The translations under genes and the position numbers were made by a program. This document shows positions 1 through 12,436 of a stretch of 64,000 nucleotides of DNA, one piece after another. The DNA lies in assembly GCA_037178975.1 (NCBI GenBank), contig JASJZH010000002.1:868001-932000 (forward strand), in the 5' to 3' direction. Under the pieces are notes generated by a model. It made no database searches. It was not told the DNA's origin and was given only the letters and a program-made list of their open reading frames with translations. The stretch comes from Oscheius tipulae (Eukaryota; Nematoda; Chromadorea; Rhabditida; Rhabditidae). Every line of letters starts with the position of its first letter. Position 1 is the stretch's first letter.

Positions 1-23
1 ACCCACAGTTCAAAAAATTTGGC

Positions 24-195
24 GGGAACGCCGAAAATGCTGATGAACTCGTGATTTTTACGTTTTGCTGTAGGTTTTCAGCTCTCGTATGCTGCTTATC
101 ACAATGAGCGTGATAAAATAAGTTAGACCAAACTATTGCCGCGCAAAATACGGTAGATACGCGCCAAAGCGTTTTGTAGCCAGACACTCGCTCTA
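24..195. repeat. Dispersed repeat, copy 1 (second copy inverted at 47443-47700)
   Basis: The stretch reading through GTATGCTGCTTATCACAATG, then a tract with GCGCAAAATACGGTAGA, then GTAGCCAGACACTC recurs in inverted orientation at 47443-47700, inside the first intron of the PET117 gene. The order of the blocks is conserved, so this is one mobile unit rather than chance matches. No coding potential is seen. It is probably a non-autonomous DNA element, but its termini were not resolved. Confidence 0.6.
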
Positions 196-714
196 AGAAG
201 GGGACAATCTGGGCCTGCTCTTGATAAGTTGTATATATTTTCAGATAAAGTCTTTAAAAATCCACTAATCCCCTTTCTCGAACAGCGTTCAATGCTTTTC
301 CTGATTTCATATAAAATTTTCATCAACATCCTCATCAGCATTAAAATTTCAGCGTCATTTTAAGAGCACGACGTCATGATTTTTTATGCGAGAAGAATTC
401 AATTTCGACTTCCGTCACGTGTCAAGGAGGAAGGATGGACAACATAATTCCAAGACATTGTTTTACGTGAACACACTTTATTCTAGGCAGAAAAATCACA
501 ATGAAACAAACGTTTGTAATGGGTGTAAGATTTTAAAACATTTGCTTACAAGGAACAATCTACATAAATTCCATGAGAAACTGGGGCTAAGACTAAATCG
601 AGGTAGCAGTAAGAGGAGATCAGTACAATGAACTATACAAATAAAAAGTTCCCGTATTGGTTGTGAAGATAACGATTTTTTGGATACATGGAGCAGGTTG
701 ATATGCACTTTAGG

Positions 715-2413
715 TCACTCCTCGTCCTCGTAATATTCGTCTTCTTTAACTTCCAATTTCTGACAATTACTCGTAGTGCAGCAGCATGTACTCGTCAAAC
801 GACTGTCTGTCACAGTTTCTAGACATGTAGATGGACAAATTTCGAGGCTGATCTGGAAAAAATTTGGAATATTCAAGTTGATATATGTTCGTCTGTTTGT
901 ATTTCTATCAGTCCGTACCGCCCACTATAGCCTACCGGCAAACGAGCTGGACTGTAAATCTGAGCAACTTGAGTTCGAAACCGCCGATGCTTTTCTTGTT
1001 TTCGGGGTTAGAGGGCGGTGAAGCTGGTAGTAAATTACAACTTACATCGTCTACGACTCCACAATGATATCCGTCCTGCCGAGCTTTACCACGGTGATAG
1101 ATAGACATACAGGTCGGAATTCCCCATTTCGGACCCATCCTTTGTGAATTACACGTCGTGTTTTTAAAGGAGTTGCCGTTGAAGTGTAGACATTGTATTG
1201 ATTTAGGCTGAAAATTGGGCATTAAAATTGTTCTAAGGCCCTATTATGGTACCCAAAGGAACTCACTAGAGGCTTTTCCTAATCTGTTCTAAGCGAGATT
1301 TACCGCCTGAGTATTATTCAGCTAAGAGCTTCTAATGATTGCTCAGAGCCCAGACAGATATTTTTAAGCGGTCCACATACATAAGAGATCATGTATTTCT
1401 GCAAATCTCAATTTCTCAGAAAGGTTGTACCAAAAACAACAAACTGCTCATTCAGTGACTCATGCCTAAAATGCAAAAGCTTTTGGAGGTGACACTTTAA
1501 TTTTTAGAAGCAACCAAAAGGTATCTACATATACAAGACTCAAACAAAATCAAATAATTTGTAAATCGAAAAAAATCACCACTTTAATAATACCACATAG
1601 GGTACCTCCCAAAGCGTTTGGACCAGTCCGAACCACTTTCTACGTCAAAAATGCACATTTCCGCTTCATTTCCCAAAGAGCAACGTGGGCTTGCTATTTT
1701 AAGCCGAAAGAATTGGTGCCCTACTCAGCTGTTTTGTAGTCAAAGTCTCTCAAAAGATTATCCTCAAAAAGTCAAGCTTTTCTAAAGTGCTTTCGCAGCT
1801 TTTGATCTTCCTCCTCGAAAACTACGGTAGCTCAACTGAGTCAGAGAGGAGGTCTATCATATAAACAGGTTGAGTCTATTATTGGCAGACTCAGTCCGAC
1901 TCGATTCAATTATACAGTTTTAGATACGCCCTTTCAGCTATAATTAATAAAACGTGCTACGGGAAGGATGAACAAAATGATGCAAAATCTGATACGAACT
2001 TCTCATCTTTTCGGCGAAATCGGGGTGAAAAGATACGAAAATGTCTGTCTATCAATTATATCTTGGACAAGATCATTGGAACAAGGTCACAGAATTTTTT
2101 AACATAGCCAAATAATCAAAAGTTTGTACCCTTCACGGTTAGCCGTTTTGAAAAATAACGAGCCCGTGAACAGAATTCACTTTCAAAAGTTAACGTGATT
2201 CGGTACCGACTTCACTGATAGACTGTGGTAAGCTAAGCAAGATAATAGACATGACTGTTCTGCTCCATCGCCAAAGGAATTTAACCCAGATTAAATGAGA
2301 CTGACCATATCGTGATGGTGCATCTGATGTTTGGGCTTGGCCTCTGAAACTTGTGATGCCAAGAGAACGAAGAACGCTGAGAGAACGACCAGTGGCATAA
2401 TTGGAAGAGACAT
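715..2413 (-). CDS. Small secreted Ly6/activin-receptor-like cysteine-rich protein, paralog 1
   Basis: My model is complement(715..852, 1046..1207, 2306..2413), 135 residues, all junctions in phase 0. Exon 1 encodes a signal peptide (MSLPIMPLVVLSAFFVLLAS...) and a His-rich stretch. It ends at a GTCAGT donor; without splicing it stops five codons later. Exon 2 carries IQCLHF..TTCN..PTCMSIYH..YHCG. Exon 3 begins ISLEIC and contains STCCCTTSNCQ, then an acidic tail EDEYYEDEE. The order of cysteines and the closing CCC-x-x-x-N-C knuckle resemble three-finger Ly6/uPAR or activin-receptor ectodomains. The paralog at 4456-5623 has the same three-exon plan and the same ISLxIC start of exon 3, which is the best evidence that both models are real. 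The link of exon 1 to exon 2 spans about 1.1 kb and is the weakest point. No transmembrane segment or GPI signal is evident, so it is probably secreted. Confidence 0.68.
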
Positions 2414-2441
2414 GGTAGTAGAATGACCGTGCCTGACTGGC

Positions 2442-2447
2442 TTTATA
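2442..2447 (-). promoter_or_regulatory. TATA-like box upstream of Ly6-like paralog 1
   Basis: On the minus strand GATATAAAGCC lies about 29 nt before the first ATG of the signal-peptide exon. This suggests a very short leader or trans-splicing to nearby sequence. Motif only. Confidence 0.4.
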
Positions 2448-2529
2448 TCGCGGGAAACCACGCCCCCTAAAAATCCTCCTCCTCTCTCTCTCTTGTAAGC
2501 TCAGAGGCGGAGCTTGTGAACAACACTGA

Positions 2530-4455
2530 CGCAATTTTGAAGGAGAGGATGACTCGGTTTCAGGTCAGGGAAACGGATAATGCAAAGGGTAACACGTTAA
2601 GCACACCTCTTTTGAACTTCGGTGCTTACTGAATTGAATTTTGACTACGAGGTTTCGTATACTACATCTGAACAGGCTTAAATTATAACGCGAAGTCTGA
2701 AAGTTTTTTATGCGACTGCCTCTACTTACTAACAAAGTTACAGGTGAGTCACACGCGTACCATCTCGACGAAAGGATTTTACGCAAGGCACCTCACCGTT
2801 GTTGCCGCGCAAATTTCCAACTATTTAGGGCCCGGCTTGTGGTGATGCAATCTTGGTTTAATGGAATTCATAGCTGAAATTCAGGTGAAGAATTCCGCTA
2901 ACTCAAACGCACAGCTCCAAACTTTTCGTGATTTTATAAAAACCACAAATTAAATCTGAACCGTGATGCGTAGCCAGTAGGCTTCAGCCTAAGCCTAATT
3001 GCAGCTATTTGGGAATCTGTAATTCTATCTGTGTTTCGAATATACTGTGGATACTGTCAAGGACAAGTCGTCTGGTGCAAAGATCTGTTGTTACCCTGTT
3101 CGGATTTCAATATATCCGGCTTGCGACTACACAACAACAGGTCAAAAGGCTAGACAACAGCCAAGATCTCCCCAAATATATGACTGCACCGTCGCTTGAT
3201 TAAAAACCACTCTTCGACTTCTGAACTCTTCAAGACAATATAATTTCGTTTTTATAGGAAATTTGTACGTCACCGATGGAAGGTGACTTCTCTGCACAAA
3301 TCTTCACACATGTGACTACTCTTTGGACTTGACTCATTCACCAACAGAACTCATCTTTCAAATTCAAACTGACTGTAAAGCCTAAAAGTTTCCACATTTA
3401 AAACAGTAGTGCACTTAGCTTTATAAATCATTTATTGCGCTGTGTCAAAAGATTCAAGATCCAAGGTTGAAGCTCATTTATTTAAGCTAGTTGTCCTCGT
3501 ATAACCCCGTTATAAGACTGAAAGCAGCTGTAAATAGACAAACAGACTAATGTCTACCCGGTACGACTCAAATAGCATCATCCTAAAGAAGGAGCGGAAA
3601 TCACGTCTGGAAATCTTCTTAAATTCAAGGAGTCACAGCTCGCTAAAGTTCTGTGTAGTAGACAAAGAGATTTTGGTGAAAGAAGAGCAGCTGAACAAAT
3701 TTCGAGAAAGAACTTTTGCAGACTGTCTTATTTAGAAATTTTCGTACGCCTCGTGCGGTTATTTTATTTTTTAGGATTCAGACCGTCGTTTTTAGATCCC
3801 TGATACACTTGCTGACCTCCAAAGGTTACAATCGGTAGCTCTTGAAATGACTATTGACCAGGAAACGCAATTGTATTCTACCCAATCTAATTGAATGTTA
3901 TACCTTGATCCCTGCTCCAATCCCACTTTCCTTCCGCTACAAAACAATTTCTTTGCACAATCTTTGCAGCAAATCGTCAGCACGTTTGCTATTTCCTTCC
4001 AGTCGCGGAAATCAAGAAAGTTGCGTGAAGGTGATCATGTCTGTTTTGCGTCAGAGCAAAGGACAGGAGCAAACAGCTAGAACAATGTATTCACTAACTC
4101 ATTTGCCGTAAAAAGGGCGCTAATTGGGTATACTGGTATTCTTGAGAAAATTAAAGGTTGGCTGACTAGAGTTAAAGGTTTGTTTTGTTCGTAATAAACG
4201 TATGACTCAGTCTGACGGGCGGAACAAACCTGAGTAAACAGAAGTTATAAAAATTTACAAGATGGTGTTAATTCGATAGCAAGCTACTACGGGTTCACAG
4301 ACCATGCGGCGGTCGTGCCGAGACAGTACGGGAGAGTACCGCCACTTCACTCAAATCTAAAAAAAGTTCTGAAATGCAATCACAATGCTTTTAAAAACAA
4401 CCACGACATTATTTTATACAACAATTTATTCCATAGAAGGAACGTTCCTCGTGGC
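2530..4455. other. Region with no supported gene
   Basis: Only short open frames (up to about 85 codons) without splice-site support, signal peptides or recognisable motifs were seen on either strand. Part of it (below 4551) precedes the third exon of the next minus-strand gene. Confidence 0.5.
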
Positions 4456-5623
4456 TCATGGACTGTTGCAGCGAGATCCGAAACAGCAACAGAAGGGCGA
4501 ATGCATGTTGACATCCGGCTTGCAAGAATTTGTGCAGATGGACAAAGATATCTGAAAAATCCGAATTTACTCAGTGAGGTCCAGGTCCAGGTGCACCTGG
4601 GATACTCCCAAAAGAGCACCAGACTTTGGTAGATCTGTTCAAGGCATTTGAGTGAACTTATAGTTTAGTTCAAACTAAAAATATTACACGACAATTTTAA
4701 ATATCAGTAGAATTTGTACTTGATAAAGGTTGAGCGATTAATTTTTATTCATGAGTCAGGATTAGGCTTGATAAATATCTAAAGTTTTATCACAAAAGAT
4801 ACTGTAATAAAGAAATAATTGTCTAAAACATCCTGTGTGGGTTGACTAGATTTAACCTACGCTAATGTTAGCTACATATCTTAATTTATACATTTATCTA
4901 ATTTTGTAGTCTATGGTATTTTACCAAAGATCTTGAAGAAGATTCCTCACCAGAGGTGAGTTATTGGACTGGCTAAAACCAGAATAGCGTGTGCTTCCCA
5001 CAAACTACGGTAACCCTCAGGCAGCTCAACATAGCATTCATGTAAGCAGATTATCTAAGACTGTTGAAAGAATTAGGCTGCAGCTAAATTCCGTAATGTT
5101 GAGTCCAAAATGTGCATTCTCCGCTTAGTCATGTTTTGCAAAGCTGTAGCTGTGGAGTATGGCTATGGGAGTCCTTTTGGGATACCGTTTGGATTATTGA
5201 CTTGCTGCTTACAGCACTTCTAACGTTTTCTGAAACGAACACCTCAAGTTCGCTTAATTTAAAACGTGCCCTGCCAGGTGTAACTTCCTCATACAAAATT
5301 CTTGACATCATCTCATCAAACTTACATGCTGTTGTTCCCAACAACCGCTCTTTGTGAGTCCCGTATCAGTGAAGACACTGAAACAGGCCAGGGATCGCTG
5401 ATTGTGCGGGGCTCCCTTGTCCTCGAGCATCTCACACAGTTCATCCTGACCAGTAGATGTGTCAAAACAGAGTATCGGCTCTTGGTGAAGGCCCACGACG
5501 GGCTGGAATTTTAGAAATATAAACGGTAAATTGATGAAAACTTACGTCTTGCCGTCTGAGCCTGCCATGGAAGCTGCCAGACACAATAGCTGTAGTGGCG
5601 AAGAGCAGCACGAACTTGGCCAT
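4456..5623 (-). CDS. Small secreted Ly6/activin-receptor-like cysteine-rich protein, paralog 2
   Basis: Model complement(4456..4551, 5326..5502, 5546..5623), 116 residues. Exon 1 encodes a signal peptide (MAKFVLLFATTAIVSGS) followed by a possible furin-type site GRLRRQD. Exon 2 gives PILCFDTS..DELCEM..LACFSVFTDTG..KSGCWEQQH; the AC-F-S-V...SGCW stretch is close to that of TGF-beta/activin receptor ectodomains. Exon 3 starts ISLSIC and ends PFCCCFGSRCNSP, the classic CCC-x4-CN ending of three-finger domains. Introns are 43 nt and 774 nt, with GTAAG donors and TTTTCAG or TTCCAG acceptors, all phase 0. There is no kinase domain or membrane segment, so this is a stand-alone ectodomain-like secreted protein. 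A plausible role is ligand binding or receptor modulation; that is inference. Confidence 0.78.
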
Positions 5624-8600
5624 GTCGGAGCGAGAATGAGGTCTGGGATGGCAGGTAAGCTGCTCTTAAATGAGGATGGATTAGGCCTATAACTTCGAGG
5701 AAAAAGCTGACGAAGGAGGTTGAACAATAGGCCAGACGTTACGTGAACGGGGATGAACGAGCGAGAGAGTATGGGTGAATAACAAGATTGGGAGAGAGCC
5801 CGAAAGGGTAAAGGACACTCTGTACCCTGTTCAGAGATGAGACGCATGGTTTCATAGAGACCGACAGTTGATCCAGTATATATCTCTTGTTCTATAGGCT
5901 CGTCTAGACATAGTACACCTGTACTGACTCACTTTGTATAATCCTTAGGACTCAGGCCACGTGGTTAGGGTGAGTACTATACTTCCTAGTCCGTTTCTTG
6001 TTAAAATGTTTTGCCAGACCGCCATTGGGAAAATTGCTGCCACATGCCAACAAAACGTACAAGAATTCGTACAATGAAGAAGGAAATTATATAATTTTGT
6101 GGTATTATTGGATTTATCTAGTTAAGCCTTGATTCTCCAAGAATCAAGGTTCTTGTTCCTCAAATTCTGGGGAACGACATCACTATGGCACTTTGTTTGC
6201 CAAGAACAAAGAAAAAATCTGAAAACAAAAAAAGAAAACTAGAAGTTAATGTAGAGACCTTGTTAAAAAGCTGCGCTTTTAAAGTAATGGAACTGCAAAT
6301 ATTTTTGAAATTTCCCCTAACCTTAACTGTACTCTCAACTTTATAAATTTCGTTTATCAATACACGTAGAATAAACTAATTTTGTGTAGACCTTTGCCTG
6401 GTGATTAAATCTTCGACCACGTTCCACATTGTTTTTCCGGGTCATTCAGTAAACTCAGCTCAACCCGGCTCCTAATTATGACAACTGATTCATTTCACAG
6501 GTCGACAAACAGCTGGATACCGCGTCAGCACAGATTGCAAACGGGCAGTTTTGACGGAAGCTTAGATGAATTGTGTGCAGAAGTAAGATGAGGTAGATGA
6601 GGTCAACGTATTACGGAATTGCGGAGAAGGATAGTATCCACGAGTTTGGTTTTGGAAGTTTTCTAGGGGGATAGAGCATGTTAAAAAAAGGCTGCCTAAA
6701 AAATATGCGGTACTTTCCTGAAAATCCTTTTAAATTGGCCTGAGAGTACCCAAAATAAATTTAATTTAACTGACTGAGACTGACTGTTCGACTGACTGTT
6801 CGACTGACTGTTCCATGTTTGGATGAATGAGGCTAACAAATAGATTACGGTACAGTCATCACAAAAGATGAACGGTGTTCCCAATACATTAGACGACCAT
6901 AAGTATCCAGTCAAAAACTTTATGCAGCATTCAGAAGAATAGGAATCTAAAAGTTGGTGAACCGTGAAAGTTCCGAACGGAAGTCGTTATGTGGTCAGAA
7001 GAGCACACAAAACCCGTTAATACTTACTTGTCAAACCCACAAAAATTGGTGCCTCAGAAACGACAAACAGGGGCGGGGAAAAATTAAAAGGTCCGAATAG
7101 TCTTTCGTTAATACTCGTAAGGTTCTACGCAAGTCCAGACAAACTTTTCGCAGATTGGCGCAAATTGAACCTTTCCATTGCACGGAGTGATCTTTTGGAC
7201 AGAACTGAAAGTACAGAACATGTTCAAACGGATATGACCAAGGGAAGGCTGTCTGCTCCCGATATGGCAGCCCGGGAAAATTAGGTATGAGGCAGGTTAG
7301 GTAGTACCACGGAAATTGCCTTGACGCAGCCGGGATGACTGAAAGTTCGGACCTAGAGGGTTTGTTGCGGCGCTGAGGAACCACTCTTTGTTGGAACGGT
7401 GGCTGGAAAACAAGTCCGATTTCCTTTTATGGGCAGCAGAACGTCAAAGAGTCATTAGCCAATTTTAACAGTCTAGAGGATAAATCTTTCATCCTATTGA
7501 AGTTATTTCCGCACAAAAGAAAGAACATGAAAATGTAATACTGGTACATGAAGAAACAAAAGTCTAAAAGCTAAAAACCGAAAGCTGGGTCTACGGCCGA
7601 ACTTACGCAGCCATGTAGTATAGAGTGACCAACTGCAAAGGTATTTCCAGTGGAAAACACTCTCTCTTCTCCTATACGACAAGTCAACCCTTGAATTAGA
7701 TCTGATTGCTTGCAGGATACGGTAGCTCAGAAAAGCAAAGAATAGCAATACTTTCTAACATATAGAACAACAGTTAAAAGCAAATTTTTTAACTTAAATA
7801 TTGATTTATCTTAAAGGTTTTTATTTATTGTTATATACAGTATTAATTTTTTTAAATGCTTTTGATTTCCGTGACACTCATCTATGAGTGGTTTAAAAGT
7901 CTCGGATCTTCCAGCCAGTCAGTGTATGTACAGTCACCTTCTAACAAACTAAGAGGCTTCGTTCTGATCAATGTTTTGCTCTCAATCTCACGGAAAGACT
8001 ACTGTTATCCGACTACGGTAGGTGGACATCGGAGAGGCTCTCGGTAGTATTAAAAGACTGCACAACAGCAGGGAACAAACTGGATTATCCTAAAAAAAAA
8101 TAGGTCGCATGCCAAACAAAAACAATAATACCTATCGGTACATGTCAGGGATCTTCCAAATTTAAGTACATTTTCCAGTATGTTAAAGCTGACCCATTCC
8201 GATAGAATGACTCTGTATTCGTGGACGGAACAAGTCTGCCTGTAGCTTATACGTATTAGACTATAAAAGACGAGAAGAATACTGATATGTGGTGCTGACG
8301 GGAGACGAAAAACATGAAAAAGGCCTGGGACGAGGGACTGCCAACTGGACGAAAAAGCTGTCACTTTTGATAGGTAGTTCACAATCAAAGTAGCAAATTT
8401 TTGAAGCAGGCTATCCGATTAAAATGATGGTTTAAGCTTTCTGTCACACTGTCGCTGTCAAATGTACAAATTTTCTAGATGCATATTACTTGCCTGTAAT
8501 AGCATTTTTATTTAGCTGTCCGCTTGTATTGATATGATCTTTAGCGCTTCATGAGATCCAGGACTTCTCCTTTACGACAACCGTTCTTTAAAAGATCTGT

Positions 8601-11102
8601 AGCTGAAGTCTTTCCCAGAGATCCCAGAGTTTGAAAATAGCTCGTTTGGGGTTTCACACGCTCCAACAAGCCCCTATTCACGTCCTCGCTTTGAACCCTG
8701 AGATGAGAAATGAAAGACGACCAGAATCAAAGGGACCAATTCCGGGAAAAATCACTGATCCTCTTAAATCCCGCGTCTTTTCACTTCTTGAGGCCCCTCT
8801 TCCCCGTCACGTCTCTGCAAAGTGAGCCACATACACATGGGATAGTGAAATTGAAAATCGTTGGTCAGAGTTCAAAGAAACAAAAAAAAGAGGAAGAAAA
8901 ATACCGCGCCGCGCAGGTTTGTTTAAAACAAATGTACAAATTATTAATTATCTAGATGCATAGTACTTGCCTGTAACTGGTGATACTCAACTGAAAGTCT
9001 TCAATCAAGGGAAAGGTTCAGAAGTAGTTTGAAAGTTCTCACGAGTATACTTTCCTAATCCTTTGAACAAACCAAAGAAAGCCTTGAACATCGTTCGAAA
9101 TAGGAAAGACAAAAAAGAGTTTAAAAGTCTTAACGCTATAGAATAAATCGTGTTTAAAACACAGTAAATTATATGAACTATTTGAACAGCTGAGCCGGTA
9201 GGCCAAGTCGCGCCCGTATACTCTCGGCGGCAACTCTCTATGGCCTTCTGATGGTGCAAGCAGACAGAAAAAAAAACAAATAAACAGATTCCGCCACAGA
9301 AACCATCGCGCTTTAGATAGTAGAGATGTTCCATTGTCATTGTCTCAAAGTAGGCAATCATCCAGGTCTCATAAAAGAACTTATCATGTACGGACAAATC
9401 CTGCAGTTGTTTTGTGCGTGTACAGTAAAGCGCTGTTTTCCCTAGCTAAGCTGCTTTACAATAGCCTAATCGGCTTTTTTTCTGCAAAGACTTTCCTAAC
9501 TGATCAGTGGCTTTGAGGATAAAATAAATTCTTCCTTGACTGAAGGGTTACGGTAGTCCACTGCTTTATTATGGATTAAATGTTATTGGATACCTGAAAA
9601 CCCCTTGTTCAAGGCAGGTTACACAACACTTTACAACCATGATCCGTAGTGGATGAAATGGCGACCCGTTTCTTTTGACACGATTATAAGATAGTGGAAG
9701 ATTTGAGCTGAAATGATGGATGAGATTATCCGCTTACAATTATGTTTCCATTGACAATGCTGACCTCATTTGCAAGGATTCTGCAAAACTGAGGGGGCTC
9801 GTACGGAGGACGTATGAAGCACTTTGCTATGAAGCAAATGGATTATTATATCTCACAAATAAGATTTCTAAAATTCTTAAATTTTGAGCACTCGGTGAAC
9901 TTTCCAGGTCAACCCGCTGATCCGCTCATTTACCCTACAGAAAACTACTGAACCGATAAATCCACCTTTTTTAATGTAGGTAGTGCTCACACGGAACGTG
10001 ACCAACAAACAGTCAGGACCAACATTTTTGTGTTTTGTACATCTGCACAGTCAGCAAACCCCGTCTGATCTGGTCGCAAGCTGAATGAGGGAGCACAACA
10101 AAATTACGGTGAGGGTACAAGTTTTGTACACATGTCACTGTCACTGCCCCTGTCGTGGCTTCTCTTCAAAGATGTTTTTCCATATTTAAAGGGAAATCCA
10201 AGTTCAATCGTCGTCTCTCGATTAGCGCCACGTGTAAAGCTATTTAAAAATGTTTCTGGATGTCCGAATGAAATTGGGAAAGGCGGGGGACAGTAACGTA
10301 ATACAATTCTCTGGAACAATCCTACTGAATGCTTGTACTTGTGATGTTTATTTGACTGTCCCAGTATATTATAGCATAAGCGATCCTCTTATTTCGCCTC
10401 TTGGTGTAAGCCCGTAAAAAAAACCGGCTCAATGATGAGGGATCCTTTTGCTGTCTTTCACTGACAAAGACGGAATGGGGCAATTTCATTCCGGAAGAGA
10501 TCCAAGAGGCTCATAGTATGGATACCGCCTACAACGTGCTGATGACGAACAAGGAAGATAGAGAAAGGGAAGTATAAGCTGTGAACAGGCCAAATGATGC
10601 AGGTGAATATTTGTGTAGAATACACAAAAGGGTTTTTGGAAGCGAGTCAGAAAAAAAGAGATCTACGAGTTACACTTATAGTGGGCAGCTGAAACTATGA
10701 AATGTGAAGAGGAACAATATTTTACGGGGTACCAAAATAGACTTCGCATTAAGTTTTGTTTTAGTCTATATTTTTATGCAAGGGTGCGCTACAATTAAAA
10801 TCCTACAGTAATTTTTTAGATACTCAAATTGGTTCCTCTCGTACCCAGTTCAACTCTGGAAATGTCCAGTGTTTATTTACTCGTGTCTATGTTTACCGCC
10901 AGTTCTGTGTCCCAAACCGCCTTCAAAGTTTGCGCTCACACACAAGTTGAGAGGATCCAAAACCAGCTGGTCAATTCTATTCATCTATATTTGGAGCTCA
11001 TTTGAAATGACCCTACTTGAGCCACAATGACCCTCAACTTGTGAATAAAACAGCTCTTCCCCGAGACTCTACCTCAATTCTGCTCCAGTCCACAGTTCCA
11101 CA
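5624..11102. other. Gene-poor region
   Basis: I find no gene I can defend. Minus-strand frames at 7031-7384, 8050-8388 and 9005-9397 (112-130 codons) contain scattered cysteines and possible splice sites, but no signal peptide or second exon could be joined to them. The region contains a short tandem repeat at 6770-6813. Confidence 0.45.
6770..6813. repeat. Short tandem repeat of a GACTGACTGTTC unit
   Basis: About three and a half copies of a 12-mer GACTGACTGTTC, the last one slightly diverged. It is a minisatellite-like slip product with no evident function. Confidence 0.75.
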
Positions 11103-12006
11103 ATGACCAAATTACTACTCCTCGTCCTCATTCTGTCATGTCTCGGTGATGCCTTCTTCATGGGAATGGGCTGTGGCATAGGAATCGGTCGGTTTCAAGA
11201 AAAAAAAAAATAAGACATAAATTTTTCAGGGTTTGGCTGTATGGGAGGCTACGGACTCGGCTATGGCGGTTTCGGAGGAGGCTATGGCATGGGCTACGGA
11301 GGTTTTGGAGGCTACGGAGGCTATGGAATGTTCGGAGGCTATGGTGGTACGTGTTTTTCAATCAGTCCGACTTATATAGAAGGGTCATTGGCGTGTTGGC
11401 TGTAGTTAGCGGTATTCATAGGTCGTGTTTGTGGCGTCTAACCTTTGAAAAGTTGTTATCTTCAGCTCATCCTCTTTTTTTTTTAAAAACCGTGTTTTCC
11501 CTATCGCCTCCGCTTTACGTAATGGTCAACAGGTTAAGAGGTTCAAATGAGCATCAGAGCTAAGTTTTATGGTTAGGTTGATCTTTAACCTCCGATTACT
11601 GTAGTTCAAATTAAGAAGATGTGAATTGTACTCTCAATCTTTGGATTCCAACGAAGTTCTGAATGTATCTAGACATGTGAAGGCTGCATTTGTAAGACTC
11701 TGCAGAGCCAAGCACGAAAACAATGCAAAGCATTTAAGGATAATACCAGATAAGACTTTGTCAGTGAATTACGATAGCAGAGAGTACTATGATTGTTCTC
11801 ATAAATCTACCGTAATCTAGATTCTCTAGATATCTCTGTAATATCTGGAGCAAGGTTTAAACACCATCAAACTTGTGCTTTGATCTCGTGCCGTTCTTCA
11901 ATCTCCCATAAGTGTTCCTGCAAATTTCCTAAAACTTAAGAAGGATTTGTCTTCCAGCTTATGATCAGGAACTTTTTCAGGTTGCGGTGGCTGCGGCAAG
12001 AAATGA
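11103..12006 (+). CDS. Small secreted Gly/Tyr-rich peptide (candidate antimicrobial or cuticle peptide)
   Basis: Model 11103..11187, 11230..11346, 11981..12006, about 75 residues. Exon 1 encodes a clear signal peptide (MTKLLLLVLILSCLGDAFF) followed by GMGCGIGIG. Exon 2 is almost entirely GGY, GFG and GYG repeats. Exon 3 closes with CGGCGKK and a stop. Introns are 42 and 634 nt with usable GT and TTCAG ends, and the reading frame is kept across both. The composition resembles nematode YGGYG-type peptides (the NLP-29/caenacin class of epidermal antimicrobial peptides) or Gly/Tyr structural peptides. The four cysteines and the basic C terminus suggest a peptide rather than a structural protein. 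An AATAAA signal lies at about 12041. Confidence 0.7.
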
Positions 12007-12436
12007 TCTCACTACATCCCTGCATCATCGAAATCCTCTAATAAATATATTTCTCTCTGACTACGTGAAGTTACCACTACAAAAGGTGTCAACCGGTCGG
12101 CACACAAACGGTGTTTGTACGCCGGGTTGGCCTCCGGCGGGAGCCCAGAAGGTGTCTCATCGCCTGTGTTTTGCAAAGGAGAGAGAGAGAGTGCGTAAAA
12201 AGCTAACACACATGTTCGTTCAATGGCCAGCCTGTGCTCTCTTTCATATAAGCTGGACAACTTTGCTTACGGGATCCGGTTCTCACCTAGGGTCGATGGA
12301 AGATATGAAACTTAAGTATGAGTCACACAGGGAAAAAATACAGTTATATGTTACCCTGTACAGATCGGAGAAGCAATTATATGCTATAAGGATCCAAAGC
12401 ACAGAATGTGCTCTGATCGGTAGTCGTGTGTTTTGA

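Noticed and set aside
7031-7384. 117-codon minus-strand frame with scattered Cys and Trp
   Set aside because: Possible acceptors exist, but no signal peptide or partner exon could be joined, and two competing frames look equally plausible.
8050-8388. Minus-strand frame ending CTDR/IIQFVPCCCAVF, considered as a third Ly6-like gene
   Set aside because: It has a CCC but lacks the closing CN and the ISLxIC start, and no matching second exon was found.
9005-9397. 130-codon minus-strand frame
   Set aside because: Low-complexity, Phe/Leu-rich sequence with no start context, splice signals or relatives.
11987-12436. 149-codon plus-strand frame
   Set aside because: It begins inside exon 3 of the Gly/Tyr peptide in another frame and runs through 3' flank. 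Composition is not protein-like.
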